DNA from: Candidatus Brockarchaeota archaeon
GTDB taxonomy: Archaea; Thermoproteota; EX4484-205; JAAOZP01
Direction: 5' to 3'
Length of the DNA stretch: 39,845 bases
NCBI GenBank assembly: GCA_017601245.1
Contig: JAFNJB010000055.1
Location: 1 to 39,845 of the forward strand
The translations under genes were made by a program, and so were the position numbers. The notes below the pieces were generated by a model that was not told the origin of the DNA, made no database searches, and saw only the letters and a program-made list of their open reading frames with translations. Numbering within the stretch: position 1 is the stretch's first letter; every line of letters starts with the position of its first letter. This document shows positions 8,572 through 16,869 of this stretch, in pieces.

Positions 8572-8745
8572 ATGGTAACGCATGGAAACATTACCCTCGC
8601 AGGGAAGGTTCGAAGTCTCACTCCTAAATTGGAGAGGAAGGAGCGCCCCCCTGACATGCCACGTAAGAGAATTAGGAGTATTTATCGTAAGAGGGTTGTT
8701 TTAAACCGTCAGCCAGGTCAGATCTGGAAGCAGATGCGCATATAG
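8572..8745 (+). CDS. rps30e: Small-subunit ribosomal protein eS30
   Basis: A 57-residue ribosomal protein. It starts VTHGNITLAGKVRSLTPKLE and continues with MPRKRIRSIYRKRVVLNRQ, matching the short, very basic archaeal eS30 with its GKVRSQTPK-like block. A strong ribosome site GGAGGGGTGA lies just before the ATG, and a TATA box ATATTTAAAAG lies about 50 nt upstream, so it is made from a leadered single-gene transcript. This contrasts with the leaderless genes around it. A broken copy of its first half lies at 7514-7602. Confidence 0.92.
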   Translation: MVTHGNITLAGKVRSLTPKLERKERPPDMPRKRIRSIYRKRVVLNRQPGQIWKQMRI

Positions 8746-9035
8746 GAATCTGCCGATTTGTTTTTGGACATAGGAAACCTTCTTATCACATATCCATATT
8801 GAAAATCTAAACTATTCGCTTTTATCTTTTTGAAAAATGCAGAGCATTCAATAGGAAAATTTTTGCTCTAGCTGACAGGATTAGGCCCTGTCCAAACCTC
8901 TTCTGGAAGAAGAAATAAGGTTGTAACGCCCCTCCTAGGATCCTCATATAAAAGGCCTCTGAATCCGGGAGCAACTTCCAGTAATTAGACAGGTTTGAAT
9001 ACGTTTTAATAAAGCCTTAGTATCATTAATCTGAT
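8746..9035. other. Intergenic region upstream of the GH51 gene
   Basis: About 290 nt without a gene. It has a short inverted repeat (GACAGG at 8874-8879, CCTGTC at 8887-8892) and then another near 8900-8913 (CTTCT, GGA, AGAAG). TATA-like sequences occur near 8950 and at 9003-9012; the second is about 27 nt before the arabinofuranosidase start. I see no RNA family signature. Confidence 0.5.
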
Positions 9036-10646
9036 TTGAGAATGTTGAATCCAGCATTTGAAGGAGTTAAGAATATAAAATATCGGGGTATGCTTGCTGA
9101 GCATAAGCGAAAAATGCGCCTTGTAATACTGTTTCTAATAGTGACGAGTATTCTCTTCACAATAATATATTGGTCCATGCAGGGTTCGGGGCAAAGTTTC
9201 CACGTGGAAGTACTGGTTTCGAGCGATACTGTAGGTGAAATCGATCCTAAAATATATGGTCATTTTATCGAGCATCTGGGTAGATGCATATACGGTGGAG
9301 TATGGGTAGGTGAAAACTCGCCTCTTCCAAATTTGAAAGGTCTGAGGTTAGATGTGTTAGAAGCTACTAGAGCAATAAAGCCTCCTATAATAAGGTGGCC
9401 GGGTGGTAATTTCGCATCCGGTTACCATTGGAAAGATGGAATCGGGCCTAGGGATAAAAGGCCTGTACGTGTGAACTCTGCCTGGGGTGGTTTAGAACCA
9501 AACCAGTTTGGAACCGATGAATTCATAGAATTCTGCCGTGAAGTAGGCGCTGAGCCACTAATAGTGGTAAACATGGGATCTGGCACGTCGCAGGAGGCTG
9601 CAGAGTGGGTAGAGTATTGTAACGGAGATCCTAGTACTGCTTATGGTAGACTAAGAGTGGAAAACGGTCATCCCGAGCCTTACAATGTGAAATACTGGAT
9701 GCTTGGCAATGAGATGTACGGCGAGTGGCAGATAGGTCATATGGATGCTGATACTTATGCTAAAAAAGTAATAGAGTTTGCTGAAGCCATGAGGAAAGTA
9801 GACCCTTCTATAAAGCTTATTGCAGTAGGATGGTTTGGAACGAGCGGTGAACCACTATATTGGAATAGAAAGGTATTGGAGGTTGCAGGAGACTACATCG
9901 ACTATTTATCGCTTCACACTTACTGTTGGAAGCCACGTTACGATGATTACTACACTATTGTTAATTATCCGCTTAGTGTAGAGGAAGATTTGAAGAAGAT
10001 CGTAGATTTAATAAATTCCGTAATTAGGAATAAACCTGAGAAGAGCATTAAAATAGCTTTAACCGAGTGGGGTGTTTGGTATGAGAATGCAACTGCCGGG
10101 CTGACTCAATCAGTAAGACTATGCGACGGCCTGCTTGCAGCGGGGATGTTCCACGTATTCCACAGATTGTGCAATAATATTACCATCGCTAATTTCGCAC
10201 AATTGGTGAATGCATTGCCTGCGATAGTGACAGACGACACTGGCGGGATTTACGTTAACCCTATTTACCTTGCCTTCAAATTATACAGCGATAATACTGG
10301 GAGAATAGTATTGAAGACATCCAAGAGAAGTGCTTTTGCTAGCCTTTTAGACGTTTCTGCAACTATGAGTGAAGATGGTAACTGTCTCTATTTGGCTGTG
10401 ATCAATAAGGATCCTAATAGAAAGTTGAGTGTAAAGATAGTATTAGAGGATTTTAAGCCTAAGAATAAGTGTAAAATATCTCAGTTAAATGGTCCAAGCG
10501 TCTTTTCTAAGAATGATTTTAAGTCACCTGACGTTGTTAGGATAACTGAAGCTTTTACGAATATTACTCTTATGGATGATTATTTCATTTACGATTTCGA
10601 CCCGCATTCCGTAACCATTATAGTATTGGAAAGAGAAATAGGATAG
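9036..10646 (+). CDS. Membrane-anchored alpha-L-arabinofuranosidase (GH51)
   Basis: Releases terminal arabinofuranose from plant-type polysaccharides. The 536 residues have one hydrophobic segment (about 28-48) with a basic cytosolic head, so the enzyme is either anchored outside the cell or secreted after cleavage. The GH51 barrel follows: RWPGGNFASGYHWKDGIGP, the acid/base Glu226 in LGNEMYGEW and the nucleophile Glu344 in LTEWGVWYENA, then a beta-sandwich C-terminus. Both catalytic residues are present. The start may be TTG 9036 or ATG 9042; a TATA-like TTTTAATAA is about 27 nt upstream. Many GH51 enzymes are cytosolic, so the membrane anchor is notable. No sugar transporter or other glycosidase is next to it. 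Confidence 0.92.
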   Translation: MRMLNPAFEGVKNIKYRGMLAEHKRKMRLVILFLIVTSILFTIIYWSMQGSGQSFHVEVLVSSDTVGEIDPKIYGHFIEHLGRCIYGGVWVGENSPLPNLKGLRLDVLEATRAIKPPIIRWPGGNFASGYHWKDGIGPRDKRPVRVNSAWGGLEPNQFGTDEFIEFCREVGAEPLIVVNMGSGTSQEAAEWVEYCNGDPSTAYGRLRVENGHPEPYNVKYWMLGNEMYGEWQIGHMDADTYAKKVIEFAEAMRKVDPSIKLIAVGWFGTSGEPLYWNRKVLEVAGDYIDYLSLHTYCWKPRYDDYYTIVNYPLSVEEDLKKIVDLINSVIRNKPEKSIKIALTEWGVWYENATAGLTQSVRLCDGLLAAGMFHVFHRLCNNITIANFAQLVNALPAIVTDDTGGIYVNPIYLAFKLYSDNTGRIVLKTSKRSAFASLLDVSATMSEDGNCLYLAVINKDPNRKLSVKIVLEDFKPKNKCKISQLNGPSVFSKNDFKSPDVVRITEAFTNITLMDDYFIYDFDPHSVTIIVLEREIG

Positions 10647-10679
10647 CGGTATTATTCTATTTTAGGAGGTACTTCCCGG

Positions 10680-12272
10680 ATGGATAAGAATGTTAAAGCA
10701 GAGGAATACTGGGAGGCTTGTAGGGAAATAGTTAAAATACTGTCTTCGGAAAATAACATTGATAGAGAAAAGCTGCATAGGATTAAGCTAACGGTCTCGT
10801 CGAAGTTTAAACTTGCAACGGTCCCGTCTAATGCAGATATCCTTGCAGTCGCAGGGGAAGACCTTAGGAGTAAACTTGCAGGTATTCTAAGAGTCAAACC
10901 TTCTAGAAGCCTATCGGGAGTAGTAGTTATTGCTGCAATGACCATGCCTCTCCCCTGCCCCCACGGGAGATGCTCCTACTGTCCGGGAGGTCCCTCAAAA
11001 AACACTCCACAGAGCTATACTGGCCTAGAACCCGCTACGATGAGAGGCATTAGGAACAACTATGATCCCTTCAGACAAGTCTCAGAGAGGATTAGGCAGC
11101 TTGAGGCAAGTGGGCATGTTGTTCAGAAAGCTGAACTGATAATAATGGGCGGTACTTTTCCTGCAGCCCCGTTAGATTACCAGAGGAGTTTCGTTAAAGG
11201 TTGTTTCGATGCTTTAAACGGTTTCGTCTCCAAATCCCTGGAAGAAGCGCACAGGTTCAACGAGCATTCAAGTATTAGATGTGTCGGCTTGACTGTTGAA
11301 ACCAGGCCGGATTATTGTAGAGAAGAGCATGTTGACAGAATGCTTAGCATGGGTGTTACTAGAGTTGAAATAGGAGTACAGACTCTTAGAGATGATATAC
11401 TTGAAAAAGTTGAAAGAGGACATGGGGTTGAAGACACTGTAAACGCATTTAGGATTGCTAAAGACGCTGGGTTGAAGATAGTTGCACACATGATGCCCGG
11501 ACTACCCGGTATGAGCATTGAGGATTCTCTTGAGGATTTTAAAAAACTGTATTTCGACGAGAAGTTTAAGCCCGATATGATAAAGATATATCCTACTCTC
11601 GTAGTTGAGGGGACTAGACTCTACGAGGCCTGGAAAAAGGGTGATTATAAGCCTCTTGAAGACGAGGAGGCTGCAGAACTCGTCGCCAGAATACTTGAAA
11701 TTACTCCGCCGTGGGTGAGGGTCATGAGGGTTCAAAGAGATATTCCTGCACACGCGATTGCAGCAGGAGTTAGAAAAAGCAATCTTAGAGAATTGGCGCA
11801 TAGTATTCTCGAATCCAAAGGGTTAAAGTGCAGGTGCATAAGATGTAGGGAAGTCGGACTCTCAAAAGCTAAGGTAAATCTCGAGAATGTCGAATTCATG
11901 GTTAGGAGGTATGAAGCATCTGGAGGAGTAGAATACTTCCTAAGCTTTGAGGATTTGGAGAATGATGTTTTACTCGCATACCTAAGGCTTAGGAAACCTT
12001 CTCCGTGGGCCCATAGGAGAGAAATAAACGAGGTGCCGTCCATGATAGTTAGAGAGTTGAAAGCCCTTGGCAGAGCAATACCGCTCGGAGCGAGGTGGTC
12101 GGATTCCTGGCAGCACAGAGGCCTGGGGGCCAGGCTTATGGAGGAAGCTGAAAATATTGCTGTTGAAAACGGTGCTAGGAAAATACTTGTGATTTCAGCA
12201 GTCGGGGTCAGGGAATACTATAGGAAGCTGGGTTATTTCTTCGACGGCACATACATGGTTAAAAATCTTTGA
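10680..12272 (+). CDS. elp3: Elp3-family tRNA uridine-34 modification enzyme (radical SAM + acetyltransferase)
   Basis: Makes the carboxymethyl group on wobble uridine 34 of tRNAs from acetyl-CoA by radical chemistry. The radical SAM cysteines are C93, C98 and C101 in CPHGRCSYCPGGP, followed by the Elp3 block SYTGLEPATMRGIRNNYDPF. The C-terminal GNAT domain has QHRGLGARLMEEAENIA and ends REYYRKLGYFFDGTYMVKNL. 530 residues is the normal archaeal length. An AGGAGGT ribosome site 10 nt before the ATG marks the start and suggests it is co-transcribed from the GH51 gene 33 nt upstream. In archaea it acts alone without Elp1 and Elp2. Confidence 0.95.
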   Translation: MDKNVKAEEYWEACREIVKILSSENNIDREKLHRIKLTVSSKFKLATVPSNADILAVAGEDLRSKLAGILRVKPSRSLSGVVVIAAMTMPLPCPHGRCSYCPGGPSKNTPQSYTGLEPATMRGIRNNYDPFRQVSERIRQLEASGHVVQKAELIIMGGTFPAAPLDYQRSFVKGCFDALNGFVSKSLEEAHRFNEHSSIRCVGLTVETRPDYCREEHVDRMLSMGVTRVEIGVQTLRDDILEKVERGHGVEDTVNAFRIAKDAGLKIVAHMMPGLPGMSIEDSLEDFKKLYFDEKFKPDMIKIYPTLVVEGTRLYEAWKKGDYKPLEDEEAAELVARILEITPPWVRVMRVQRDIPAHAIAAGVRKSNLRELAHSILESKGLKCRCIRCREVGLSKAKVNLENVEFMVRRYEASGGVEYFLSFEDLENDVLLAYLRLRKPSPWAHRREINEVPSMIVRELKALGRAIPLGARWSDSWQHRGLGARLMEEAENIAVENGARKILVISAVGVREYYRKLGYFFDGTYMVKNL

Positions 12273-12296
12273 ATAATGTAAAAATTTGATTTAAGG

Positions 12297-12304
12297 TTAA
12301 AATA
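12297..12304 (+). promoter_or_regulatory. TATA box of gatE-gatD
   Basis: TTAAAATA is centred about 28 nt before the TTG at 12328. This fits a leaderless transcript starting at that TTG. Confidence 0.55.
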
Positions 12305-12327
12305 CCTCTATAAGTATTCTAGCCGGG

Positions 12328-14196
12328 TTGAGCTCTCTGAAAGTAGGCTTAGAGTTTCACCAGCGTCTGGCATTTCACAAGCTTTTCTGCAAGTGTCCTT
12401 CAACATCTTCAGGAGAGGCTTCGGGTAGAGTCGTAAGGAGGCTCAGGGCTTCTGCGAGTGAATTAGGTGAGTTAGACCCTGCCGCGCTCGTCGAGGCTTC
12501 TAGAAGCAGGCTTTTCACTTACCACATTGACGATTCTTTTAACTGTCTAGTTGAACTCGACGAGGAACCGCCTCATACTATTGACGATGAGATCCTAGAT
12601 GCTGCGCTCGAAATAGCTCTCTACTTTAACATGACTATTGTCGATGAAGCCAGAGTAATGAGGAAAACTGTTATAGATGGGAGCAATACATCGGGCTTTC
12701 AGAGGACACTCTTAATAGCATTGGGAAATGATAATTCGATCGTTGAAACGAGTGAGGGTCCAGTAAGGTTGAAGAGTCTTTGTCTTGAGGAAGAGTCTGC
12801 ATTCATAGTTGAAAGCGGAAGAGAATCCGCAGAATATAGGCTTGACAGGCTCGGTATCCCGCTCGTAGAGATCGCTACTGAACCAGATATAAAGAGCCCT
12901 TCACAGGCTCTTGAAGCCGCTGAAGAAGTCGGATTGGCCTTGAGAATGACTGGAAAAGTTATGAGAGGGTTGGGAACGATAAGGCAGGATATTAACATAA
13001 GCATCGAAGGCGGTGCCAGACAGGAGATTAAAGGCGTTCAGAACCTTAAACTCATACCTGAGATAATTGAAAGAGAAGTTATCAGACAGAAAAACCTGAT
13101 CAAACTCAGAGATATTCTGAGAGAAAGGTGTTCTCCAAGCAGTCTAGTATACAGTCCAATAGACTTGACGAGTGTTTTCAGAAACACTGGATCAAGGATG
13201 ATTTCTAAGGCATTGTCGAGAGGCGAAGTGGTTTACGGATTAAAAGCCCCTGGCTTCAAGGGATTATTGGGCATGGAGCTACAACCGGGGAGAAGGTTTG
13301 GAACAGAGCTTGCTGACTATGCTAGGGTCTGGGGCGGTTTACAGGGAATTATACATACGGATGAACTCCCGGGCTATGGGATATCTGAAATTGAAGTCGA
13401 GAAGGTATGTGAAGCGCTGGGTCTTTCGAAAGATGATGCTGCAATCATCGCCATCGGAAACCCTGAGAGAGTCGAAGCATCTCTGAAAGCAGTCTATAGA
13501 AGGATGATGCAGGCATTCGAAGGCGTACCCTCTGAAACAAGGAGGGCGCTTGAAGACGGTAATACGGACTATTTAAGGCCGCTCCCAGGCTCTGCAAGAA
13601 TGTACCCTGAGACAGATATACCTCCAATACCGATTTCAAAAGAGAGGCTGGAGAGGATAAAGAGAATTCTTCCAAAGAAGCCTCGTGAGAAGATCAGGGA
13701 GTTTGAGGAAATGGGCCTAAGCAGCCATATGGCCCAGCAATTAGTAAGGTCGCATTACCTAACCGTTTTCGAGAAAGTAGTTAAGGAATCGAACTTAACA
13801 CCGTTGGCTCTAGCATCCTTCTTATTGAATACCCTGCCATACTTGAAGAGGGAGGGAGGTAGAGAATACAGCGATGAGGAGATAATCCCGCTTTTAAGAA
13901 CGTTTCCGAAGGACCTTCCTCGAGAAATGCTTCAGGAAGCTCTCATCCTATTTGCCGATAAGGGAATGAGCCTGAACGAAGTCTACGAGGAGCTTAGGCG
14001 TAGGAGGATTAGTGAAGATGATATAAGGGCTGAAGCTAAGAGGCTTATTGAAGAAAACCTCTCTTACGTTAAGGAGAGGGGTATGGGATCAGTTAAAATG
14101 CTCATGGGTAGGATGATGGAAAAGTTCAGGGGGCTGGCCGACGGCTCTACAATATACAGGATACTTGAAGAAGAAGTGAAGAGGAGGCTCGATTAG
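12328..14196 (+). CDS. gatE: Glu-tRNA(Gln) amidotransferase subunit GatE
   Basis: With GatD it converts Glu-tRNA(Gln) to Gln-tRNA(Gln), the archaeal way of making Gln-tRNA. The 622 residues start with the GatB/GatE signature KVGLEFHQRLAFHKLFCKCP and have the kinase-like core GSNTSGFQRTLLIALG. An AspRS-like insertion typical of GatE rather than GatB is likely around residues 290-400. A YqeY-like tail ends the protein. The start is TTG, leaderless. Only 1 nt separates it from gatD. Confidence 0.95.
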   Translation: MSSLKVGLEFHQRLAFHKLFCKCPSTSSGEASGRVVRRLRASASELGELDPAALVEASRSRLFTYHIDDSFNCLVELDEEPPHTIDDEILDAALEIALYFNMTIVDEARVMRKTVIDGSNTSGFQRTLLIALGNDNSIVETSEGPVRLKSLCLEEESAFIVESGRESAEYRLDRLGIPLVEIATEPDIKSPSQALEAAEEVGLALRMTGKVMRGLGTIRQDINISIEGGARQEIKGVQNLKLIPEIIEREVIRQKNLIKLRDILRERCSPSSLVYSPIDLTSVFRNTGSRMISKALSRGEVVYGLKAPGFKGLLGMELQPGRRFGTELADYARVWGGLQGIIHTDELPGYGISEIEVEKVCEALGLSKDDAAIIAIGNPERVEASLKAVYRRMMQAFEGVPSETRRALEDGNTDYLRPLPGSARMYPETDIPPIPISKERLERIKRILPKKPREKIREFEEMGLSSHMAQQLVRSHYLTVFEKVVKESNLTPLALASFLLNTLPYLKREGGREYSDEEIIPLLRTFPKDLPREMLQEALILFADKGMSLNEVYEELRRRRISEDDIRAEAKRLIEENLSYVKERGMGSVKMLMGRMMEKFRGLADGSTIYRILEEEVKRRLD

Positions 14197-14197
14197 A

Positions 14198-15544
14198 ATG
14201 CCCTACTCCGAGAAAATAGAGAAAATCCTTAGTGAAAAGGGGATTAAACCCGGGGACAGGATACTGCTCAAGCGGAGAGATTTTTCTATTGAGGGCATAC
14301 TGCTTCCTAGAGAGGAAGTAGATTTCGGAGATTGCGATATCCTAGTAATAAAACTCGACAACGGTTACAATGTTGGTTTTAAGATCGACGATGGTGAAAT
14401 CTTAAAACTCGAAGGTTCTGTAGAGCTCGGTAAGTTTAAAACGCTTGAAAAAGTCGAACAGGATGAAAGCCTACCTCCCGTCTCAATATTTTCAACAGGA
14501 GGTACGATAAGCGCTAGAATAGACTACTACACCGGCGGTGTCTCAATGCTTTTTACGCCTGAAGAAATATTCTACAATGTCCCGGAAGCTTTGAAGATAG
14601 CCTATTTGAGGAGGGTTGAAAGGCTGTTTGGACTGGCGTCGGAAGACATGACGCATAGGGAATGGTCGACTATGGCTAGGAAAATCGCAGAGAGCCTCAG
14701 CCAGGGTGATGCTGGAGTATTACTGCTACACGGCACTGACACGATGCACTATACTTCTGCAGCATTATCCTTCATGCTGAGAGGGTTGAATGCTCCAGTC
14801 GTACTGGTTGGCTCTCAAAGGTCTAGTGACAGGGGCTCTAGAGATTCTGATATGAACATAATATGCGGCCTCCATGCTGCTACTAAAGCAAACCTCGGAG
14901 AAGTCGTTGTATGCATGCACGCTGAATCCGGCGATACCTTCAACTATTTGATTAGGGGCACGAGAGTTAGGAAAATGCATTCAACCAGGAGAGATGCCTT
15001 TAAGCCGATAAACTCTCTACCGCTTGCGAAAGTCTGGCCGGACGGTAGGATTGAAATGATTACGGACGGCTTCAGACCCCGTAGCAAAGACCCTCCTAAC
15101 GTAGACGATGCCTTCGAACCTAAGACTGCATTGGTAAAAGCATATCCCGGTTCAAGCCCTGAGATAGTAGATTTCCTCATAGACAAGGGGTATAGGGGAA
15201 TAGTGATAGAAGGGACTGGTATGGGCCATGTTCCAACCGAGCCCTTGGATAAAAACCTGTCATGGGTCCGTAGCATTAAGAGAGGTGTAGAAGAAGGTGT
15301 TATCTTTGCGATGACTACACAATGCGTATTCGGAAGAGTGAACCCGTACGTCTATAGGAATGCTAGGATAATGGCTAAACTGGGAGTTGTTTATTGCGAA
15401 GACATGCTTAGTGAAGTAGCGTATGTTAAACTCGGCTGGCTCTTAGGCCATGGGTTTGACAACGATACTGTTAAGAAATTGATGCTACATAGCTTTGCCG
15501 GAGAAATATCTGAGAGATCACTGTATTCAACTTACACTCTCTAG
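14198..15544 (+). CDS. gatD: Glu-tRNA(Gln) amidotransferase subunit GatD
   Basis: The asparaginase-like subunit that frees ammonia from Asn or Gln for GatE. After a beta-barrel N-terminus (about residues 1-90), the amidohydrolase domain has both catalytic threonine motifs: FSTGGTIS (T100/T103) and LHGTDTMHYTS (T180, D181). 448 residues is the usual length. It is directly linked to gatE and ends in a 4-nt overlap with the small gene on the opposite strand. Confidence 0.95.
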   Translation: MPYSEKIEKILSEKGIKPGDRILLKRRDFSIEGILLPREEVDFGDCDILVIKLDNGYNVGFKIDDGEILKLEGSVELGKFKTLEKVEQDESLPPVSIFSTGGTISARIDYYTGGVSMLFTPEEIFYNVPEALKIAYLRRVERLFGLASEDMTHREWSTMARKIAESLSQGDAGVLLLHGTDTMHYTSAALSFMLRGLNAPVVLVGSQRSSDRGSRDSDMNIICGLHAATKANLGEVVVCMHAESGDTFNYLIRGTRVRKMHSTRRDAFKPINSLPLAKVWPDGRIEMITDGFRPRSKDPPNVDDAFEPKTALVKAYPGSSPEIVDFLIDKGYRGIVIEGTGMGHVPTEPLDKNLSWVRSIKRGVEEGVIFAMTTQCVFGRVNPYVYRNARIMAKLGVVYCEDMLSEVAYVKLGWLLGHGFDNDTVKKLMLHSFAGEISERSLYSTYTL

Positions 15545-15786
15545 CTCTTCCTCTTCCTTATAACCAGTTTCTTCTTGTCTGAGAGTACTCTATACTCATC
15601 GCTCAACTTCTTTCTACAGAGAAACCATCTGGTCGCTTTCCTAAGCCTAGTGTTTGAAACGTTTTCGAAGACAATCCTCCCTCCTTCTCCACCAGCCTTT
15701 GCTGAAAGCTTCTTCTCTAGAAACTCTCTAAGCTCCTTCTGAACATCCCCGGGAAGCTTGGAAACATCCAGTTCAGCCATAGTCAA
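15541..15786 (-). CDS. Small basic protein, possible eL22-like ribosomal protein
   Basis: About 80 residues. The ATG at 15780 (MAELDVSKLPGDVQ) is the likely start, since TTTAAA is centred about 25 nt upstream; TTG 15786 gives two more residues. The first half is an acidic helix ending in EFLEKKL; the second is strongly basic (RLRKATRWFLCRKKLSDEYRVL, then KKLVIRKRKS). By eye the order helix, GG turn, FL-KK-L-D-RV-strand recalls eukaryotic ribosomal protein eL22, where a TKKYLKKNNLRDWLRV stretch sits in the same place. That match is weak and made from memory. Otherwise a small RNA-binding protein is a fair guess. Confidence 0.6.
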   Translation of the reverse strand: MTMAELDVSKLPGDVQKELREFLEKKLSAKAGGEGGRIVFENVSNTRLRKATRWFLCRKKLSDEYRVLSDKKKLVIRKRKS

Positions 15787-15833
15787 GCATCGAACACCCT
15801 AGTTTAAATGGTTTACTGTCTGGAACTCCATTG

Positions 15834-16511
15834 TTAGCTTTCTGAAAACATTCGACGGAACCAAGTCTTCAAATTCACGGGTTTTACTCTCATAATCGCT
15901 TTGACAACGAGATAATAGGATGGAATTATTGAGAAGAAAGAATGTAGGATGTTGAAAACTGCCGTGAATAATAAAGTCATTAACAATACCGCATAAGGGG
16001 AATCTGTTTGAAAACCAATGGTTGCATTGAGATACTTAGCGGCAAGGTTTAGGAAGTGGGGGAAGAGCCACCACAGTACTAGAAAGTTCATCAATGAAGT
16101 GACGATTACTCTTGCAGCCATTGCCATGAGTATACCTAGGCCCATGGACAGAAATACACTGGAGTTTTTCTTTAACCTCTTGCTTAAAACAAGACCTGCC
16201 CAAAGACCCAAAATAGTAGGAGTCACTGCTAGAAACTTCATAAGGGGGCCAATAGGCGTCCACTCACCAACCATTGTTAGAACAATCCAGTATATTACTG
16301 AAGAAAGCAATCCGGAGAAGGGTCCTGCCATGAGGAAAGCCATTATTACGGGTATCTCTGCAAGCTCGAACTTGAGATATGGGAGTATGGGAAAGGCGAA
16401 AACAACTTTGTAGATAGTAAGAAAAATTGCAAGTCCCGCGCATAAAGCAGCTAGCGCAATCTCAAACGCACTATAGCGTATAAACTGGTTTACCTTACCC
16501 CCTTCCTTCAT
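15834..16511 (-). CDS. ECF transporter substrate-binding (S) component, RibU-like
   Basis: A 225-residue integral membrane protein with about six hydrophobic segments that captures a vitamin for an energy-coupling factor transporter. The block FPILPYLKFELAEIPVIMAFLMAGPFSG resembles the riboflavin S component RibU, whose family has a similar LK-D-SDIP-L segment, so riboflavin is the best guess; the specificity is inferred. The ATPase and T subunits are not in the window, so it probably shares a common module. A perfect palindrome lies just upstream of its TATA box (see operator entry). Confidence 0.75.
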   Translation of the reverse strand: MKEGGKVNQFIRYSAFEIALAALCAGLAIFLTIYKVVFAFPILPYLKFELAEIPVIMAFLMAGPFSGLLSSVIYWIVLTMVGEWTPIGPLMKFLAVTPTILGLWAGLVLSKRLKKNSSVFLSMGLGILMAMAARVIVTSLMNFLVLWWLFPHFLNLAAKYLNATIGFQTDSPYAVLLMTLLFTAVFNILHSFFSIIPSYYLVVKAIMRVKPVNLKTWFRRMFSES

Positions 16512-16536
16512 TGTTGGAGTTACTTATTCAAGCCGA

Positions 16537-16548
16537 TTTATAAATATT
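16537..16548 (-). promoter_or_regulatory. TATA box of the ECF S-component gene
   Basis: On the minus strand this reads as an ATTTATAAAT-type box about 30 nt before the ATG at 16511. The operator palindrome at 16555-16573 is directly upstream of it. Confidence 0.6.
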
Positions 16549-16554
16549 ATTACA

Positions 16555-16573
16555 GTGTAACAAAATGTTACAC
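16555..16573. promoter_or_regulatory. Palindromic operator before the vitamin-uptake gene
   Basis: GTGTAACA, spacer AAA, TGTTACAC: two perfect 8-nt half-sites. It lies immediately upstream of the TATA/BRE region of the S-component gene, where a dimeric regulator would control initiation. If the gene takes up riboflavin, RbkR (archaeal riboflavin kinase-regulator) is a candidate; I do not know its site in this lineage. I saw no second copy in this window. Confidence 0.6.
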
Positions 16574-16860
16574 CATTTTTCTTGAAAAGATAATGCCAAT
16601 CCTTATCTAAGGAGAAAAATTAGAAAAATTGCCGGAAAATAGTTTGAAATCAAGTCCATTTGAATTTTCATTTTTCCCTAACGTAATCATATTTACCGCT
16701 TTGATTTTACTATTATCGTTCTAACTGAAACTACGATTTTTTAATACGTTTTCTGTAGAAAGCATTTCAAATCTAAAAATCGGTTTTCAAAAATGTTTTT
16801 AGCTTTAAGTCCCTCTAAAAACAGTAATAAGAAGAGTTTAAAAAGCCCTCGTTTAATTGC
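16574..16860. other. AT-rich intergenic region upstream of prs
   Basis: About 290 nt, very AT-rich, between the divergent S-component and prs genes. The only features I can support are the operator at its left end and the prs TATA box (TTTAAAAA, 16837-16844) at its right end. No ORF or RNA signature is seen. Confidence 0.6.
16837..16844 (+). promoter_or_regulatory. TATA box of prs
   Basis: TTTAAAAA is centred about 29 nt before the TTG at 16870 but only 20 nt before the TTG at 16861. This spacing favours 16870 as the leaderless start. Confidence 0.6.
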
Positions 16861-16869
16861 TTGTGTATC

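Noticed and set aside
8450-8578. 42-residue ORF running into eS30
   Set aside because: It covers the eS30 TATA box and ribosome site and has no family features; it would not be on the eS30 transcript.
8874-8913. Two short inverted repeats as a small RNA
   Set aside because: Stems are only 5-6 bp, with no promoter at a fitting distance and no C/D or H/ACA signature.
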